The position numbers and the translations under genes are program-made. Below the pieces are notes generated by a model. The model was not told where the DNA came from and made no database searches. It saw only the letters and a program-made list of their open reading frames with translations. Positions 17,277 through 26,266 of a DNA stretch of 64,000 nt are shown here, in pieces. Positions within the stretch are counted from its first letter, which is position 1. Every line of letters begins with the position of its first letter. Source of the DNA: Marinobacter alexandrii (GTDB lineage: Bacteria > Pseudomonadota > Gammaproteobacteria > Pseudomonadales > Oleiphilaceae); assembly GCF_005871205.1 (NCBI RefSeq), contig NZ_SWKM01000011.1:930001-994000 (forward strand), written 5' to 3'.

Positions 17277-18284
17277 TTAGAACTCAAGACATATTTTGCC
17301 AAAGTGACGCCCGGATTCTTCGTGCCGGAAAGCGTCGGCGATATCCTCAAGCCCAAAGGAGCGATCGAGAATCGGGTGCATGTCATTGGCCTCGATCGCC
17401 CGGATCATTTCCTGTTGATGGGCGCGACTGCCCACGATCAGTCCCTGCAGGCGAGCCTGCTTGGCCATCAGCTTGGCGGTGGGCACCTCGCCCTCGCGGC
17501 CAGTCAGTACACCGATCAGTGAGATATGCCCGCCAATGCGCACAGCGTCGATGGATTCTGGCAGCGTGCCCGGGCCACCGACTTCAATGACATGATCAAC
17601 ACCCTCACCGTTGGTGAGTTCCTGCACCTTCGCACCCCAGGCCGGAGTGGTCTTGTAGTTGATGGTGTGGTCTGCACCCAGCTCCCGCAGTCGCGCCAAC
17701 TTGTCGTCCGACGAAGAGGTCGAGATCACCGTGGCGCCCATCATCTTGGCGAACTGCAGGGCAAAAATGGAAACGCCACCGGTGCCCAGAGTCAGCACGG
17801 TATCACCGGCTTTCAGGCCACCGTTCACCACCAGTGCGCGCCAGGCGGTCAGGCCGGCGGTGGTCAGAGTCGCTGCTTCGGCGTGGCTGTAGCCTTTGGG
17901 CGCGAGGGTGAACCAGTTGGCGGGACGAATGACCAGCTCGCGGGCATAGCCATCTTCACCATCCCCGGGTGTAGTGGAGAAGTTATCGATGGGGGCAGGG
18001 CCGTCCAGCCACTGCGGGAAAAAGGTTGATACAACGTTATCGCCGGTTTTGAATTCGGTGACGCCTTCGCCCACGGCCTCAACGGTACCTGCGCCATCGG
18101 CCATGGGAATGCGGCCATCTTCGGTAGGGATGGCACCGACAACAACGGCGTAATCGTGGAAGTTCAGTGAGCTGGCACGGACGCGAACGCGAATCTCGCC
18201 CGGTCCGGGTTGGCCAGGTTCCGGAGCATCGGTCAATTGCAGTTGGTCCAGTCCGCCCGGTTTGCTCAGGGTTACGCGTTTCAT
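17277..18284 (-). CDS. Zinc-free MDR oxidoreductase, NAD(P)H:quinone reductase-like
   Basis: The 335-residue protein is a medium-chain dehydrogenase/reductase. The N-terminal GroES-like domain has RVRASSLNFHDYAVVVG, with the Asn-Phe-x-Asp pattern of quinone oxidoreductases in place of the catalytic zinc Cys, and no structural-zinc cysteines. The Rossmann part includes VLTLGTGGVSIFALQFAKMM. It probably reduces a quinone, enone or similar compound with NAD(P)H. It is isolated between convergent and co-oriented unrelated genes, so context gives no substrate. Confidence 0.82.
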   Translation of the reverse strand: MKRVTLSKPGGLDQLQLTDAPEPGQPGPGEIRVRVRASSLNFHDYAVVVGAIPTEDGRIPMADGAGTVEAVGEGVTEFKTGDNVVSTFFPQWLDGPAPIDNFSTTPGDGEDGYARELVIRPANWFTLAPKGYSHAEAATLTTAGLTAWRALVVNGGLKAGDTVLTLGTGGVSIFALQFAKMMGATVISTSSSDDKLARLRELGADHTINYKTTPAWGAKVQELTNGEGVDHVIEVGGPGTLPESIDAVRIGGHISLIGVLTGREGEVPTAKLMAKQARLQGLIVGSRAHQQEMIRAIEANDMHPILDRSFGLEDIADAFRHEESGRHFGKICLEF

Positions 18285-18370
18285 TTCAGGGTACTCCCGT
18301 TTTGTCGGTTTGAAGTCAGTGAATCAGTCGCTTATTCCAAGACTACAGATGGAGTGGGTAACTGGATCAT

Positions 18371-19618
18371 TCAACCCTGCTCCTCCAGATTCTGGCGCTT
18401 GAGAAAGGCCTGCAGGATCAGGGGATGAATTACCAGGGTGTACAGGCACAGCACCAGCGCCAGGCACAGCATGTATTCGCGGTAAATGTAGTCCTCGGGC
18501 AGCATCAGTAGTAGGGCGACGGAGACGGCGCCACGCAGGCCGCCCAGCACCAAAACGTGCTGCCAGGCCATGGGGACCGTGTTCTTGCTCAGTTTTAGCA
18601 GCAGGCTGCCACCGTAGATGACCAGCATTCGGGCCAGCAGCAGCATGGCAATGCTTCCGGGGATTAGCCAGGTGAAGGGGAACTCGTGCCGGCCCACGGT
18701 AACGCCGAGGGCAAAAAATAGGATGCCGCCGGCCAGCTGACTGATGTAATCCCAGAAGCCGACGAAAAACTCCGGGTGTCCCGCTATGGGTGTCGCTGGT
18801 TTGGTTTCGTCAGAAGCGGCGGGCCGGCGTTGGAACACGAACATCCAGGCGGCAAACATCACCGTGATCACACCTGAGACGTGCAGCAGTTCTTCGGCTA
18901 TCAGAAAGCCCCCGTACACCAGCGCCAGGGTTATCGAGATGCCGGAAAACTGATTTTGCACTGACCAATACCGGATCAGACGTCCGGCACACCAGCCCAG
19001 GGCCGAGCCGAGCAACACGGCAACCACAACCATCCAGCCAAAGGTTAGGGCTGTGTCGGTGAGGCTGAAGGTCTCCATGCCGATCACCAGCGATGCCATG
19101 GTAAAGAACAGCAGAATGGCAGTGCCGTCGTTGAACAGGGATTCGCCCTCGATCAGTGCGGCAAGCTTATGAGGCACGTGGAAGCGTTGGAAAATGGCGG
19201 ATACTGCTGAGGGATCGGTGGCGGCGACTGCCGCAGCAAACAGCAGGGCATCGGCCAGGGGCAGCACGGTCACGGCGTACAGTGGCAAACCGATCAGAAA
19301 GAGGGTGCAGAGCACGCCCACGGTGGCGAACAGCAGGATTGGTCGGCCTTCCGCTTTCAAGTGCTGGGGTGACAGCTCACGGGCGCTGGAAAAAATCAGC
19401 GCGGGCAACAGCAGCAGGATCACCAGATCCGGAGATAGCTCCAGTATCGGCAACGAGGGGACCGATTTCAGGGTCAGGCCATAGAGCAGGCCAGCAATCA
19501 GTATCCACGATTCTGCCGGCAGGCGGGATGACCGCGCAAACACCCGAAGCGCCGCCAGCACCAGCAGCAACACCGCAAACCCGCCGAGTGTTTCGGGGAA
19601 GCTGGCGTGGGTTTCCAT
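18371..19618 (-). CDS. Cation:proton antiporter (CPA1, Na+/H+ exchanger family)
   Basis: The 415-residue integral membrane protein starts at METHASFPETL (19618); an open frame upstream to 19816 overlaps the aminopeptidase gene and is discarded. It has about 12 hydrophobic segments. Motifs AAVAATDPSAVSAIF and IEGESLFNDGTAILLFF carry the paired acidic residues of CPA1 antiporters that bind and exchange Na+ (or K+) for H+. There is no long cytoplasmic C-terminal domain. It begins 28 bp after the aminopeptidase gene and may share its transcript. Role: pH and salt homeostasis. Confidence 0.87.
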   Translation of the reverse strand: METHASFPETLGGFAVLLLVLAALRVFARSSRLPAESWILIAGLLYGLTLKSVPSLPILELSPDLVILLLLPALIFSSARELSPQHLKAEGRPILLFATVGVLCTLFLIGLPLYAVTVLPLADALLFAAAVAATDPSAVSAIFQRFHVPHKLAALIEGESLFNDGTAILLFFTMASLVIGMETFSLTDTALTFGWMVVVAVLLGSALGWCAGRLIRYWSVQNQFSGISITLALVYGGFLIAEELLHVSGVITVMFAAWMFVFQRRPAASDETKPATPIAGHPEFFVGFWDYISQLAGGILFFALGVTVGRHEFPFTWLIPGSIAMLLLARMLVIYGGSLLLKLSKNTVPMAWQHVLVLGGLRGAVSVALLLMLPEDYIYREYMLCLALVLCLYTLVIHPLILQAFLKRQNLEEQG

Positions 19619-19646
19619 CAGCTCTGCCCTCCCTGTCCTGGGTTTA

Positions 19647-21134
19647 TTATTCCGCGATGACCCGCTTGAACCACTCCACGCCGAATCGAACCCCAAATCC
19701 CTGGATGTCCGAGGGGATGTGCGCCAGCCCGCCCTTGTGCGTGCCGGTGGACGCCATGTCGACGTGGAGCCAGCCCACGTCTTTATCCACAAAGCGTCCG
19801 AGGAACCGCGCGGCATATATGTGATCGCCTGCGCCAGCGGTCCGGCATTGCAGGGTGTCGGCGACCTCGGATTTCAGATCGTCGTCATAATCATCCTCGT
19901 AGGGAAATGGCCACACCCGTTCCCCGCAATGTTCACCGGCCTGAATGATGGGCTCCACCCAGTGCCGCCGATTGGTGAGGGCGCCGGCCATGCGGTTGCC
20001 AAGGCTTGAGACCACAGCCCCGGTAAGGGTGGCGTAGTCGAGGATGGCGCGCGGTGGTTTCCGGCAGGCCAGGGCCAGGGTATCGGCCAATACCATGCGG
20101 CCCTCGGCATCGGTATTGATCAATTCAATAGTGGTGCCATTGAGGGCGGTCACCACGTCGTTGCATTTCACGGCCCTTGAGCCGATGTGGTTCTCGGCCA
20201 GCGCCAGCCAGCAGTCCACCGGTGCCGGGAAGTTAAGCCGGGTGAGGGCCAGCAAGGTTCCCAACGCGACCGCGCTGCCCTGCATGTCGCCGTGCATGCC
20301 CAGCATACTGCCGCCAGTCTTGAGGTTGCTGCCGCCGGTGTCGAAACAGATCCCCTTGCCAACCAGGGCCAGTGGCCGCTCCTCGGCGCCGGTCAGGCGA
20401 TATCTTAGTTGCAGTATGCCCGCATCCCGGTTCGGGCTGGCTTGAACCACCGACAAAAAAGCGCCTGCCTCCATGCGCTCCAACTGGTCGCAATCGTAGA
20501 ATTCGGCCTCCCAGCCTTCCTGTTGTGCCAGTGCCTGGGCGTACTCCCGGTAAATCCTGGGGGTCAGGTAATTGCCCGGCAACTGAGTCAGCCAGCGTGC
20601 AAGGTTGTTGCCCTCGGCGGTTGCCTTGGCGTAGCGAAAGTCGGCGGCTTCAAACTCACCAAAGAAGTTCATGACGGCCAGTGGAGGCTTGTCCTCGGGC
20701 TTGTCCGAGAGTTTTGGCAGCGGGAACAGAGCTGCGTAGGCGGCCGAAACCAGGGCTTCAGCCAGGATGCAGGCGGTCTCGGGCTGATCAAGCATTGAGA
20801 TCACGTTGACTTTGCGACAGCGCTCTGCCATCAACGGCGCGAGCAGGGCTCGGGCTTGGCTCAGGGCCTTGAAGCCCCGAACATCCTCTGACACAAAGCC
20901 GATGCTGGTGCGGGTGCCTCGGGGGCCAGAAATCAGTATCGGATTGGCGGATGTCGGGAAATCGGCCAGGCGCAGTTTCAGGTAATCCGCCCAAGGCGCC
21001 TTGTCCATAACTTGCCGGTGCTGGTCAGGGATCAGCAGTATCAATCCCACGCCGGTATCGAAATCCCAGGAGGCAGGAATACGGTGGTCCACATCCAGTT
21101 TCAGGTCCGGTAACTTGGGGAGTTCAGGCTTCAT
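19647..21134 (-). CDS. M17-family leucyl aminopeptidase
   Basis: A 495-residue cytoplasmic peptidase. The C-terminal catalytic domain has GKGICFDTGGSNLKTG, GMHGDMQGSA and NTDAEGRMVLADTL, the metal-binding and active-site segments of M17 enzymes. The N-terminal domain differs from classical PepA, so it belongs to the general leucyl aminopeptidase/PepB-like group. It removes N-terminal residues from peptides using two metal ions. The start at 21134 fits the family; the frame extends to 21212 without similarity. Confidence 0.9.
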   Translation of the reverse strand: MKPELPKLPDLKLDVDHRIPASWDFDTGVGLILLIPDQHRQVMDKAPWADYLKLRLADFPTSANPILISGPRGTRTSIGFVSEDVRGFKALSQARALLAPLMAERCRKVNVISMLDQPETACILAEALVSAAYAALFPLPKLSDKPEDKPPLAVMNFFGEFEAADFRYAKATAEGNNLARWLTQLPGNYLTPRIYREYAQALAQQEGWEAEFYDCDQLERMEAGAFLSVVQASPNRDAGILQLRYRLTGAEERPLALVGKGICFDTGGSNLKTGGSMLGMHGDMQGSAVALGTLLALTRLNFPAPVDCWLALAENHIGSRAVKCNDVVTALNGTTIELINTDAEGRMVLADTLALACRKPPRAILDYATLTGAVVSSLGNRMAGALTNRRHWVEPIIQAGEHCGERVWPFPYEDDYDDDLKSEVADTLQCRTAGAGDHIYAARFLGRFVDKDVGWLHVDMASTGTHKGGLAHIPSDIQGFGVRFGVEWFKRVIAE

Positions 21135-21282
21135 GGCGGGGTGCTCCAAACGGTTTCGAGTGCAGCCTCGTTTAAGGATAGTTGTATTCCCCGGGAATAC
21201 CTCAGCGCCCAAAAAGATCCCTTGAGCGGGCTGTGAATTGCGCTAGTCTTGGAAGATCTTCTTTATCCCGGAGCATCCCGTC

Positions 21283-21915
21283 ATGGCGATCACTGAGTCT
21301 TCTGATTGCGATCTCATTTTCTATACCAACCCCATGTCTCGTGGGCGCATTGTGCGCTGGATGCTGGAAGAGATCGGCGCCGACTATCGCCAGGTCCTGC
21401 TCGCCTATGAAACCGACATGAAGGCCGATGACTATCTCGCCATCAATCCCATGGGTAAGGTGCCGGCCCTGGTTCACCGTGGCCAGGTGGTAACCGAATC
21501 TGCCGCCATTTGTGCCTATCTCGCCGATGCCTTCCCGGAGGCAGGCCTGGCGCCTGACCTGACTGACCGGGCGGCCTATTACCGGTGGCTGTTCTTTGCC
21601 GCGGGCCCGCTGGAGGCGGCGGTAATGGACCGGGTGCTCAAGGCCGAAGTCACCAGCGATCTGGAGAAAATGGTCGGCTACGGCACTTACGACCGCACTA
21701 TTGATACCCTGGTGCAGGCGGTTTCAGACAACGCTTACATCGCCGGTTCCCGATTCACGGCGGCGGACGTCTACGTCGGCTCTCACATCATGTGGGGGAT
21801 GGAGTTCGAGTCGATACCAAAACGACCGGAGTTCGAGGCGTACGTGGAAAGGCTGGCAAGTCGGCCCGCTCTGGCGGCGGCAAAGACACTGGACGACAAT
21901 CTTATCCCCCAGTGA
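21283..21915 (+). CDS. Glutathione S-transferase family protein
   Basis: A 210-residue GST. The thioredoxin-like N-terminal half has YTNPMSRGRIVRWMLEEIGA with Ser as the likely active-site residue, NPMGKVPALV (cis-Pro) and TESAAICAYLADAF; the helical C-terminal half includes FTAADVYVGSHIMW. Substrate unknown; such proteins detoxify electrophiles or act in catabolism. It is divergent from the aminopeptidase gene. Confidence 0.88.
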   Translation: MAITESSDCDLIFYTNPMSRGRIVRWMLEEIGADYRQVLLAYETDMKADDYLAINPMGKVPALVHRGQVVTESAAICAYLADAFPEAGLAPDLTDRAAYYRWLFFAAGPLEAAVMDRVLKAEVTSDLEKMVGYGTYDRTIDTLVQAVSDNAYIAGSRFTAADVYVGSHIMWGMEFESIPKRPEFEAYVERLASRPALAAAKTLDDNLIPQ

Positions 21916-22240
21916 ATGACGGCGGTCATTAACTGTCCAAGAACCGCCGGCGCCCTGTTCTCGTGGGCTGGGGCGCTCTGTCCTTGCTCTGCTAACACAG
22001 TTATCCACAGTTTTTGTGGGTAATCATGGCGCTGTTGAAAAGGCCTCCTTGTGTTATTGACACCATATGTTGGCCGCTTCGGCCACGTTATGGTGACATA
22101 GGTCACCAGTTGTGGCGTGGGATTGTCATCGCATATTAGCCTGGTCCCCGTGCAGACTCTCGGTTTTAAACAAAAGCGAACCTTAGATACTGGCGTGATC
22201 CGGGGCTTTTTCGAAGAGTCATTCGGCACATATTAGGCTC
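21916..22240. other. Gene-free stretch with hairpin-forming repeats
   Basis: No gene is seen in these 325 bp. CACCATA ... TATGGTG (22061-22095) encloses a second stem TTGGCCG-CTT-CGGCCA, and GGTGAC-ATAG-GTCACC follows directly (22092-22107). Neither has a T-tract. They could be a terminator-like end, a regulator site or a small RNA part. Confidence 0.4.
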
Positions 22241-23701
22241 TCAGTTTCGCCAAAAATGCGGCGAGAACATCACAAAGACGCTGAGCAGTTCCAATCTCCC
22301 CAGCAACATGGCCACCATCAAAACCCATTTGGCTGGGTCCGGCAAGGTTTGAAAATTACCGGCCGGACCAATAGTGTCACCCAGTCCTGGCCCAACGTTC
22401 GCCAGTGCGGTGGCTGCACCACTGAGACTTGTTGTCAGGTCGAGCCCCAATAACGCCAGGATGGATGCAACGACTGCCAGCGTCGCCAAAAATATGAAAG
22501 AGAAGGCGACGCTGGAGGCCACGATTTCATCGCTAATGATCCGTCCGTTGTAGTGTCTTGCGATCACCGCATTCGGATGGAGCAGCCTCAATACCTGCTC
22601 CCGCAGTAGCAACATGGATAACTGAAAGCGAAAGATCTTCATGCCGCCACTGGTTGAGCCTGAACACCCTCCCACAAATGTTAGAAAGAAGAAAAGCACC
22701 ACCACAAAGGGGCCCCAAAGTGAGTAGTCCTGCGACGCATAGCCCGTGGTTGTGACAACCGATGTCACGTTAAACAGCGCGTGAACAAATGCATCGACTG
22801 GAAACGTGCCCTCTTTTACGATGCGGTATAGCGAAATCAGGCAGGCAATCAGAAGAAGAAACTTCAGGAAGAAATGAACCTGCTGGTCACGCAGCAGAGG
22901 CTGTGAGTGGCCATAAAGCATCCTCACAAACAGAAAGAAAGGGACACCTCCGAGCATCATAAACAGACTCGATGCAAAAAGAATGGAGAGTTCGTCAAAC
23001 TGCCCCATTGAGCTGTCTGATGTGGAGTACCCTCCTGTAGAAACCGTGGTCAAGGCATGATTTACCGCATTAAACAGGTCCATCCCTAGTAACCAATAAG
23101 TAAAGATGCAGCTAAACGTCAGTGCCAGGTAGCTGAATACGAGGCCGCGGGCCAGACGATTGGTGCGCGGTACCGCCTTCTCCGTCCACTCGGACGATTC
23201 AGTGGCAAACAGCCGCATACCACCAATTCTAAGGAATGGCAGGATCGCCACGGCCATGCCAATGATTCCAATACCTCCCATCCATTGCATGATGGACCGC
23301 CACAGCAATATGTCCCCCGGGAGCTTATCGAGACCACTCATAACCGTGGAACCGGTCGTTGTTACCCCGGAGATACTCTCGAAAAAAGCGTCCGTCACGC
23401 TAAGCGTGAGATCGCTCAACAGCAACGGCAGGCTTGAGAATAATGGAATGACAATCCAGGCCGAGACAGTGAGAATGAACATCTGCCGCTGTTTCAGGGC
23501 ATGCCGACGCTTGCCCCCGGCGCTGAAAAAACACACCACACCAACGCCAAAACATATACATGCCGATTTAACGAAAGCGAGCCAATCGGGCGTATCACCG
23601 AACATCAGCAGGTTCACCGGCAAGGTCATCAAAAAACTCAGGAGAATCAGCAAGAAGCCAAGTATTTGGATGACAGGAAAAACATTAAACAGAGCCATCA
23701 T
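22241..23701 (-). CDS. TrkH-family potassium uptake protein
   Basis: The 486-residue membrane protein belongs to the TrkH/KtrB superfamily. Four pore loops can be seen: SISGVTTTGSTVM, TTVSTGGYST, TSVVTTTGYAS and TALANVGPGLG, each with the selectivity-filter glycine. It conducts K+ (with Na+ or H+) through the inner membrane under control of a TrkA/KtrA ring. Its start overlaps the stop of the small membrane protein gene upstream (TGATG), so translation is probably coupled. A TrkA gene is found divergently at 24227 and could serve both this protein and the KtrB-like one. Confidence 0.92.
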   Translation of the reverse strand: MMALFNVFPVIQILGFLLILLSFLMTLPVNLLMFGDTPDWLAFVKSACICFGVGVVCFFSAGGKRRHALKQRQMFILTVSAWIVIPLFSSLPLLLSDLTLSVTDAFFESISGVTTTGSTVMSGLDKLPGDILLWRSIMQWMGGIGIIGMAVAILPFLRIGGMRLFATESSEWTEKAVPRTNRLARGLVFSYLALTFSCIFTYWLLGMDLFNAVNHALTTVSTGGYSTSDSSMGQFDELSILFASSLFMMLGGVPFFLFVRMLYGHSQPLLRDQQVHFFLKFLLLIACLISLYRIVKEGTFPVDAFVHALFNVTSVVTTTGYASQDYSLWGPFVVVLFFFLTFVGGCSGSTSGGMKIFRFQLSMLLLREQVLRLLHPNAVIARHYNGRIISDEIVASSVAFSFIFLATLAVVASILALLGLDLTTSLSGAATALANVGPGLGDTIGPAGNFQTLPDPAKWVLMVAMLLGRLELLSVFVMFSPHFWRN

Positions 23702-24042
23702 CAGGATCGCCCAGACCGTTCAAGTATGATTTTCGCCAACACACAGCCGATGACGGCTCCCGTTAATTGCGCATAAGTTGAAAACCCCGCGTAAAGCAGT
23801 TCCGCTCTCGTATGAGTCTCGACATAATCACCCGGAAGTGCCGCGAGAGTGGCAATGCCTGCAAAGAGGAATCCCCACTTTGCACTGTATACCCATGCAA
23901 AAAAGACGACTGGTGCCAGATAGGGGAATATGGAAGTCACTGGCTGAGAAGCCTGTCTATTCGCCACAGCCAAAAAGCCGAGCCAAGCCAGCGCAATCAC
24001 TAAATGGCCCAAAAAGCCAGGTTTTAATCGATAGAATCCCAT
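23701..24042 (-). CDS. Small membrane protein coupled to trkH
   Basis: A 113-residue protein with about three to four hydrophobic helices (for example GHLVIALAWLGFLAVA and FPYLAPVVFFAWVYSA). The pattern resembles the membrane-embedded sensing modules (DUF4118/MASE-like) found in front of histidine kinases and cyclases, here without any output domain. The ATG at 24042 is preceded by a weak site; a TTG at 24051 is also possible. The stop codon overlaps the trkH start, so it may be an accessory subunit or assembly factor. Function unknown. Confidence 0.55.
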   Translation of the reverse strand: MGFYRLKPGFLGHLVIALAWLGFLAVANRQASQPVTSIFPYLAPVVFFAWVYSAKWGFLFAGIATLAALPGDYVETHTRAELLYAGFSTYAQLTGAVIGCVLAKIILERSGRS

Positions 24043-24130
24043 CGCCGACAAGCCCTGCTCTCGACCAAATTTGCCTCAGACCGCGTAAGGAGATCACATT
24101 CGGGGTGGAATTAGGACGGTGCAAAGCCAA

Positions 24131-24150
24131 TTTTTACGGTATTTTTACGG
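24131..24150 (+). promoter_or_regulatory. KdpE-box-like direct repeat upstream of trkA/ktrB
   Basis: TTTTTACGG occurs at 24131-24139 and again at 24142-24150, an 11-bp period. The same T-run-ACG half-site with the same period is present in the kdp control region (27408-27463). It lies in the divergent region between the trkH pair and trkA, so it could control either. Binding by KdpE is inferred. Confidence 0.4.
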
Positions 24151-24226
24151 CACGGAGGACACGGCCATCAAAGGTGTATGAGAAGATTTCTTCCATTAGC
24201 CAGTAACCGATATCGGAACCGCACCC

Positions 24227-24880
24227 ATGATTGAGCAACAACAGTTCATTGTCATTGGCCTTGGCGTGTTTGGGGCAACGATCGCACGCGAGTTAACTCG
24301 CCTCGGCCACGAAGTGCTGGGTATTGATTCGGACGAACAGCGGGTTGATCGATTGGCAGACGAAATTACTCACGCAGTAATTGCCGATGTCACCGATGAG
24401 AGCACGCTCATTGAATTGAATGCTGGCAGCTATGATGCGGCCATTGTGGCAATCGGCAGAAACGTCGAAGCCACCATGTTGGCGACCCTGCAGCTCCGGG
24501 AACTTGGCGTAAAGAAAGTCTGGGCCAAGGCGCTGACAAATCAGCACCATCGTATTTTAGAAAGGCTTGGAGCAACCCGCATCATTGCACCGGAATTCGA
24601 GATGGGTGTCCGGATTTCTCAGGAACTGAACTATCCGATGGTGCATGATTACCTGGGGCTGGATGATGACTATTTCATCGTGGATTTTCACACCACAGAA
24701 GACCTCGTTGGCAAGACCATCGGAGAGGTCATCAACGGCGAGCCGGTTGAAGCGTTGGTGGTGAAGCGTATGAAGGAGGCGCACCCCCATCCGGACCATT
24801 CCTGGAAGATCCGAAAAGGCGACAGGATAGTCCTCGGTGGCCAGCTCGAAGACCTGAGGGACCTGGTTAACCATCTATGA
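24227..24880 (+). CDS. TrkA/KtrA-type potassium channel regulatory subunit
   Basis: A 217-residue cytoplasmic RCK protein: RCK_N Rossmann domain (FIVIGLGVFGATIAREL, residues about 8-24; the acidic residue of GIDSD binds the nucleotide ribose) and a C-terminal RCK_C domain. The single-RCK length is that of KtrA rather than the tandem TrkA of E. coli. It forms an octameric ring that gates the K+ channel in response to ATP/ADP and perhaps c-di-AMP. The stop overlaps the next start (ATGA). Confidence 0.92.
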   Translation: MIEQQQFIVIGLGVFGATIARELTRLGHEVLGIDSDEQRVDRLADEITHAVIADVTDESTLIELNAGSYDAAIVAIGRNVEATMLATLQLRELGVKKVWAKALTNQHHRILERLGATRIIAPEFEMGVRISQELNYPMVHDYLGLDDDYFIVDFHTTEDLVGKTIGEVINGEPVEALVVKRMKEAHPHPDHSWKIRKGDRIVLGGQLEDLRDLVNHL

Positions 24881-26244
24881 GAATCCATTTTCTGGATCTG
24901 GTTTCCTATGGTGCCAGGGGCGAACCTTCTTCAAAAGGAAGCATGAACCCACCCCGACTCCTACTTGAGTCGTTTCTGGTTCTCATCGCTCTTGGCGCGT
25001 GTCTGCTCAAATTGCCCTTTGCGACCGTTGAGCCTGTGACCTGGATGGAGGCGGCCTTTACCGCGACCTCGGCAGTCACCGTGACGGGTCTGGTGGTGGT
25101 AGATACAGGGAGCCAGTACACCCTGTTCGGACAGTTGGTGATACTGGCACTGATCCAGCTGGGCGGGCTGGGATTGATGACATTCGCCGTACTCACCGCC
25201 CTCGCCTTGGGTTTCAAGATGAGTCTCCAGCAGCAGATGGTCGCGCAGGAGGCCTTCAATGAAATCTCACTACAGACAGCCAGACGAGCCAGCGGGTCGA
25301 TAGCCGTATTTGCATTGACGGCGGAAGCTATCGGCTTTTTGCTGCTCGGCGTGTTTTTTGTCCCGGAGCTGGGGTGGTCCGACGGTCTTTACCAGGCCCT
25401 GTTCTACACAATCTCAGCGTTCAACAATGCCGGTTTTGCTCTGTCGCCAGATAGCCTTTCTGCCTACGTTGACCATCCAGGCATCAGTCTGTCCGTGACG
25501 GCCCTGTTTATCACTGGCGGGCTGGGCTATATCGTCGTCATGGAGCTCTTTGACAAGCGCTGCTGGTCGCGGCTGTCGGTTTACGTCAAAGTCATTCTGT
25601 TGGCTACCCTGCTGCTAAACCTTTTCGCCACCGGCGCCATTCTGCTACTTGAATTTGGCAATCCAGCCACTCTTGGGGCACTGAACAGCTTCTGGGACAA
25701 GCTCTTGGCCGCCTGGTTTCAAGGTGTGACACCCAGAACAGCTGGCTTTAATACCCTTGATATTGGCTCTTTAACCGCCGGCAGCAGTGTGCTGATGTTG
25801 CTTCTGATGTTCATCGGTGGTGCCCCGAACTCCACCGCCAGTGGCATTAAAATCTCCTCATTCGTTATCATGATCGCTGCAACCCGCTCGTTTTTACGGG
25901 GCAATCTGAACATCAGTTTTTTCAACCGCTCCCTGGGTCGCGAAACGGTGCTCAAAGCCCTCGCCACGGCAACCATTGGGATGGCAGTCGTGTTTTTGGG
26001 TGTTCTGTCACTGAGTATTCTGGTTGAGGATGAATTTCTGGATATCGCCTTCGAGGTGGTTTCTGCGTTCGGCACCGTCGGTCTCTCGCGGGGTACGACG
26101 GGCGAACTGGGCACGGCAGGCCAATTGATCATCATGGCAGTCATGTTGATCGGCCGCCTTGGCCCACTTACTTTGGGCTATACCCTGACAGTGCGCAGGA
26201 AATCCCGCGTTCGCTATGCGAAAACTGAGTTCCCGGTGGGTTGA
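24877..26244 (+). CDS. KtrB-type potassium uptake membrane subunit
   Basis: The protein has 455 residues from the ATG that overlaps trkA; a start at 24943 (AAGGA upstream, MNPPRLLLESF) gives 433 residues and fits KtrB N-termini at least as well. Pore loops: ATSAVTVTGLVVVDTG, TISAFNNAGFAL, GVTPRTAGFN and VVSAFGTVGLSRG. These proteins import K+ together with Na+. With the upstream KtrA-like gene it makes a complete Ktr system, separate from the TrkH protein at 22241-23701. Confidence 0.92.
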   Translation: MRIHFLDLVSYGARGEPSSKGSMNPPRLLLESFLVLIALGACLLKLPFATVEPVTWMEAAFTATSAVTVTGLVVVDTGSQYTLFGQLVILALIQLGGLGLMTFAVLTALALGFKMSLQQQMVAQEAFNEISLQTARRASGSIAVFALTAEAIGFLLLGVFFVPELGWSDGLYQALFYTISAFNNAGFALSPDSLSAYVDHPGISLSVTALFITGGLGYIVVMELFDKRCWSRLSVYVKVILLATLLLNLFATGAILLLEFGNPATLGALNSFWDKLLAAWFQGVTPRTAGFNTLDIGSLTAGSSVLMLLLMFIGGAPNSTASGIKISSFVIMIAATRSFLRGNLNISFFNRSLGRETVLKALATATIGMAVVFLGVLSLSILVEDEFLDIAFEVVSAFGTVGLSRGTTGELGTAGQLIIMAVMLIGRLGPLTLGYTLTVRRKSRVRYAKTEFPVG

Positions 26245-26266
26245 TCAGGAGCAGAACCTGCCTGTC

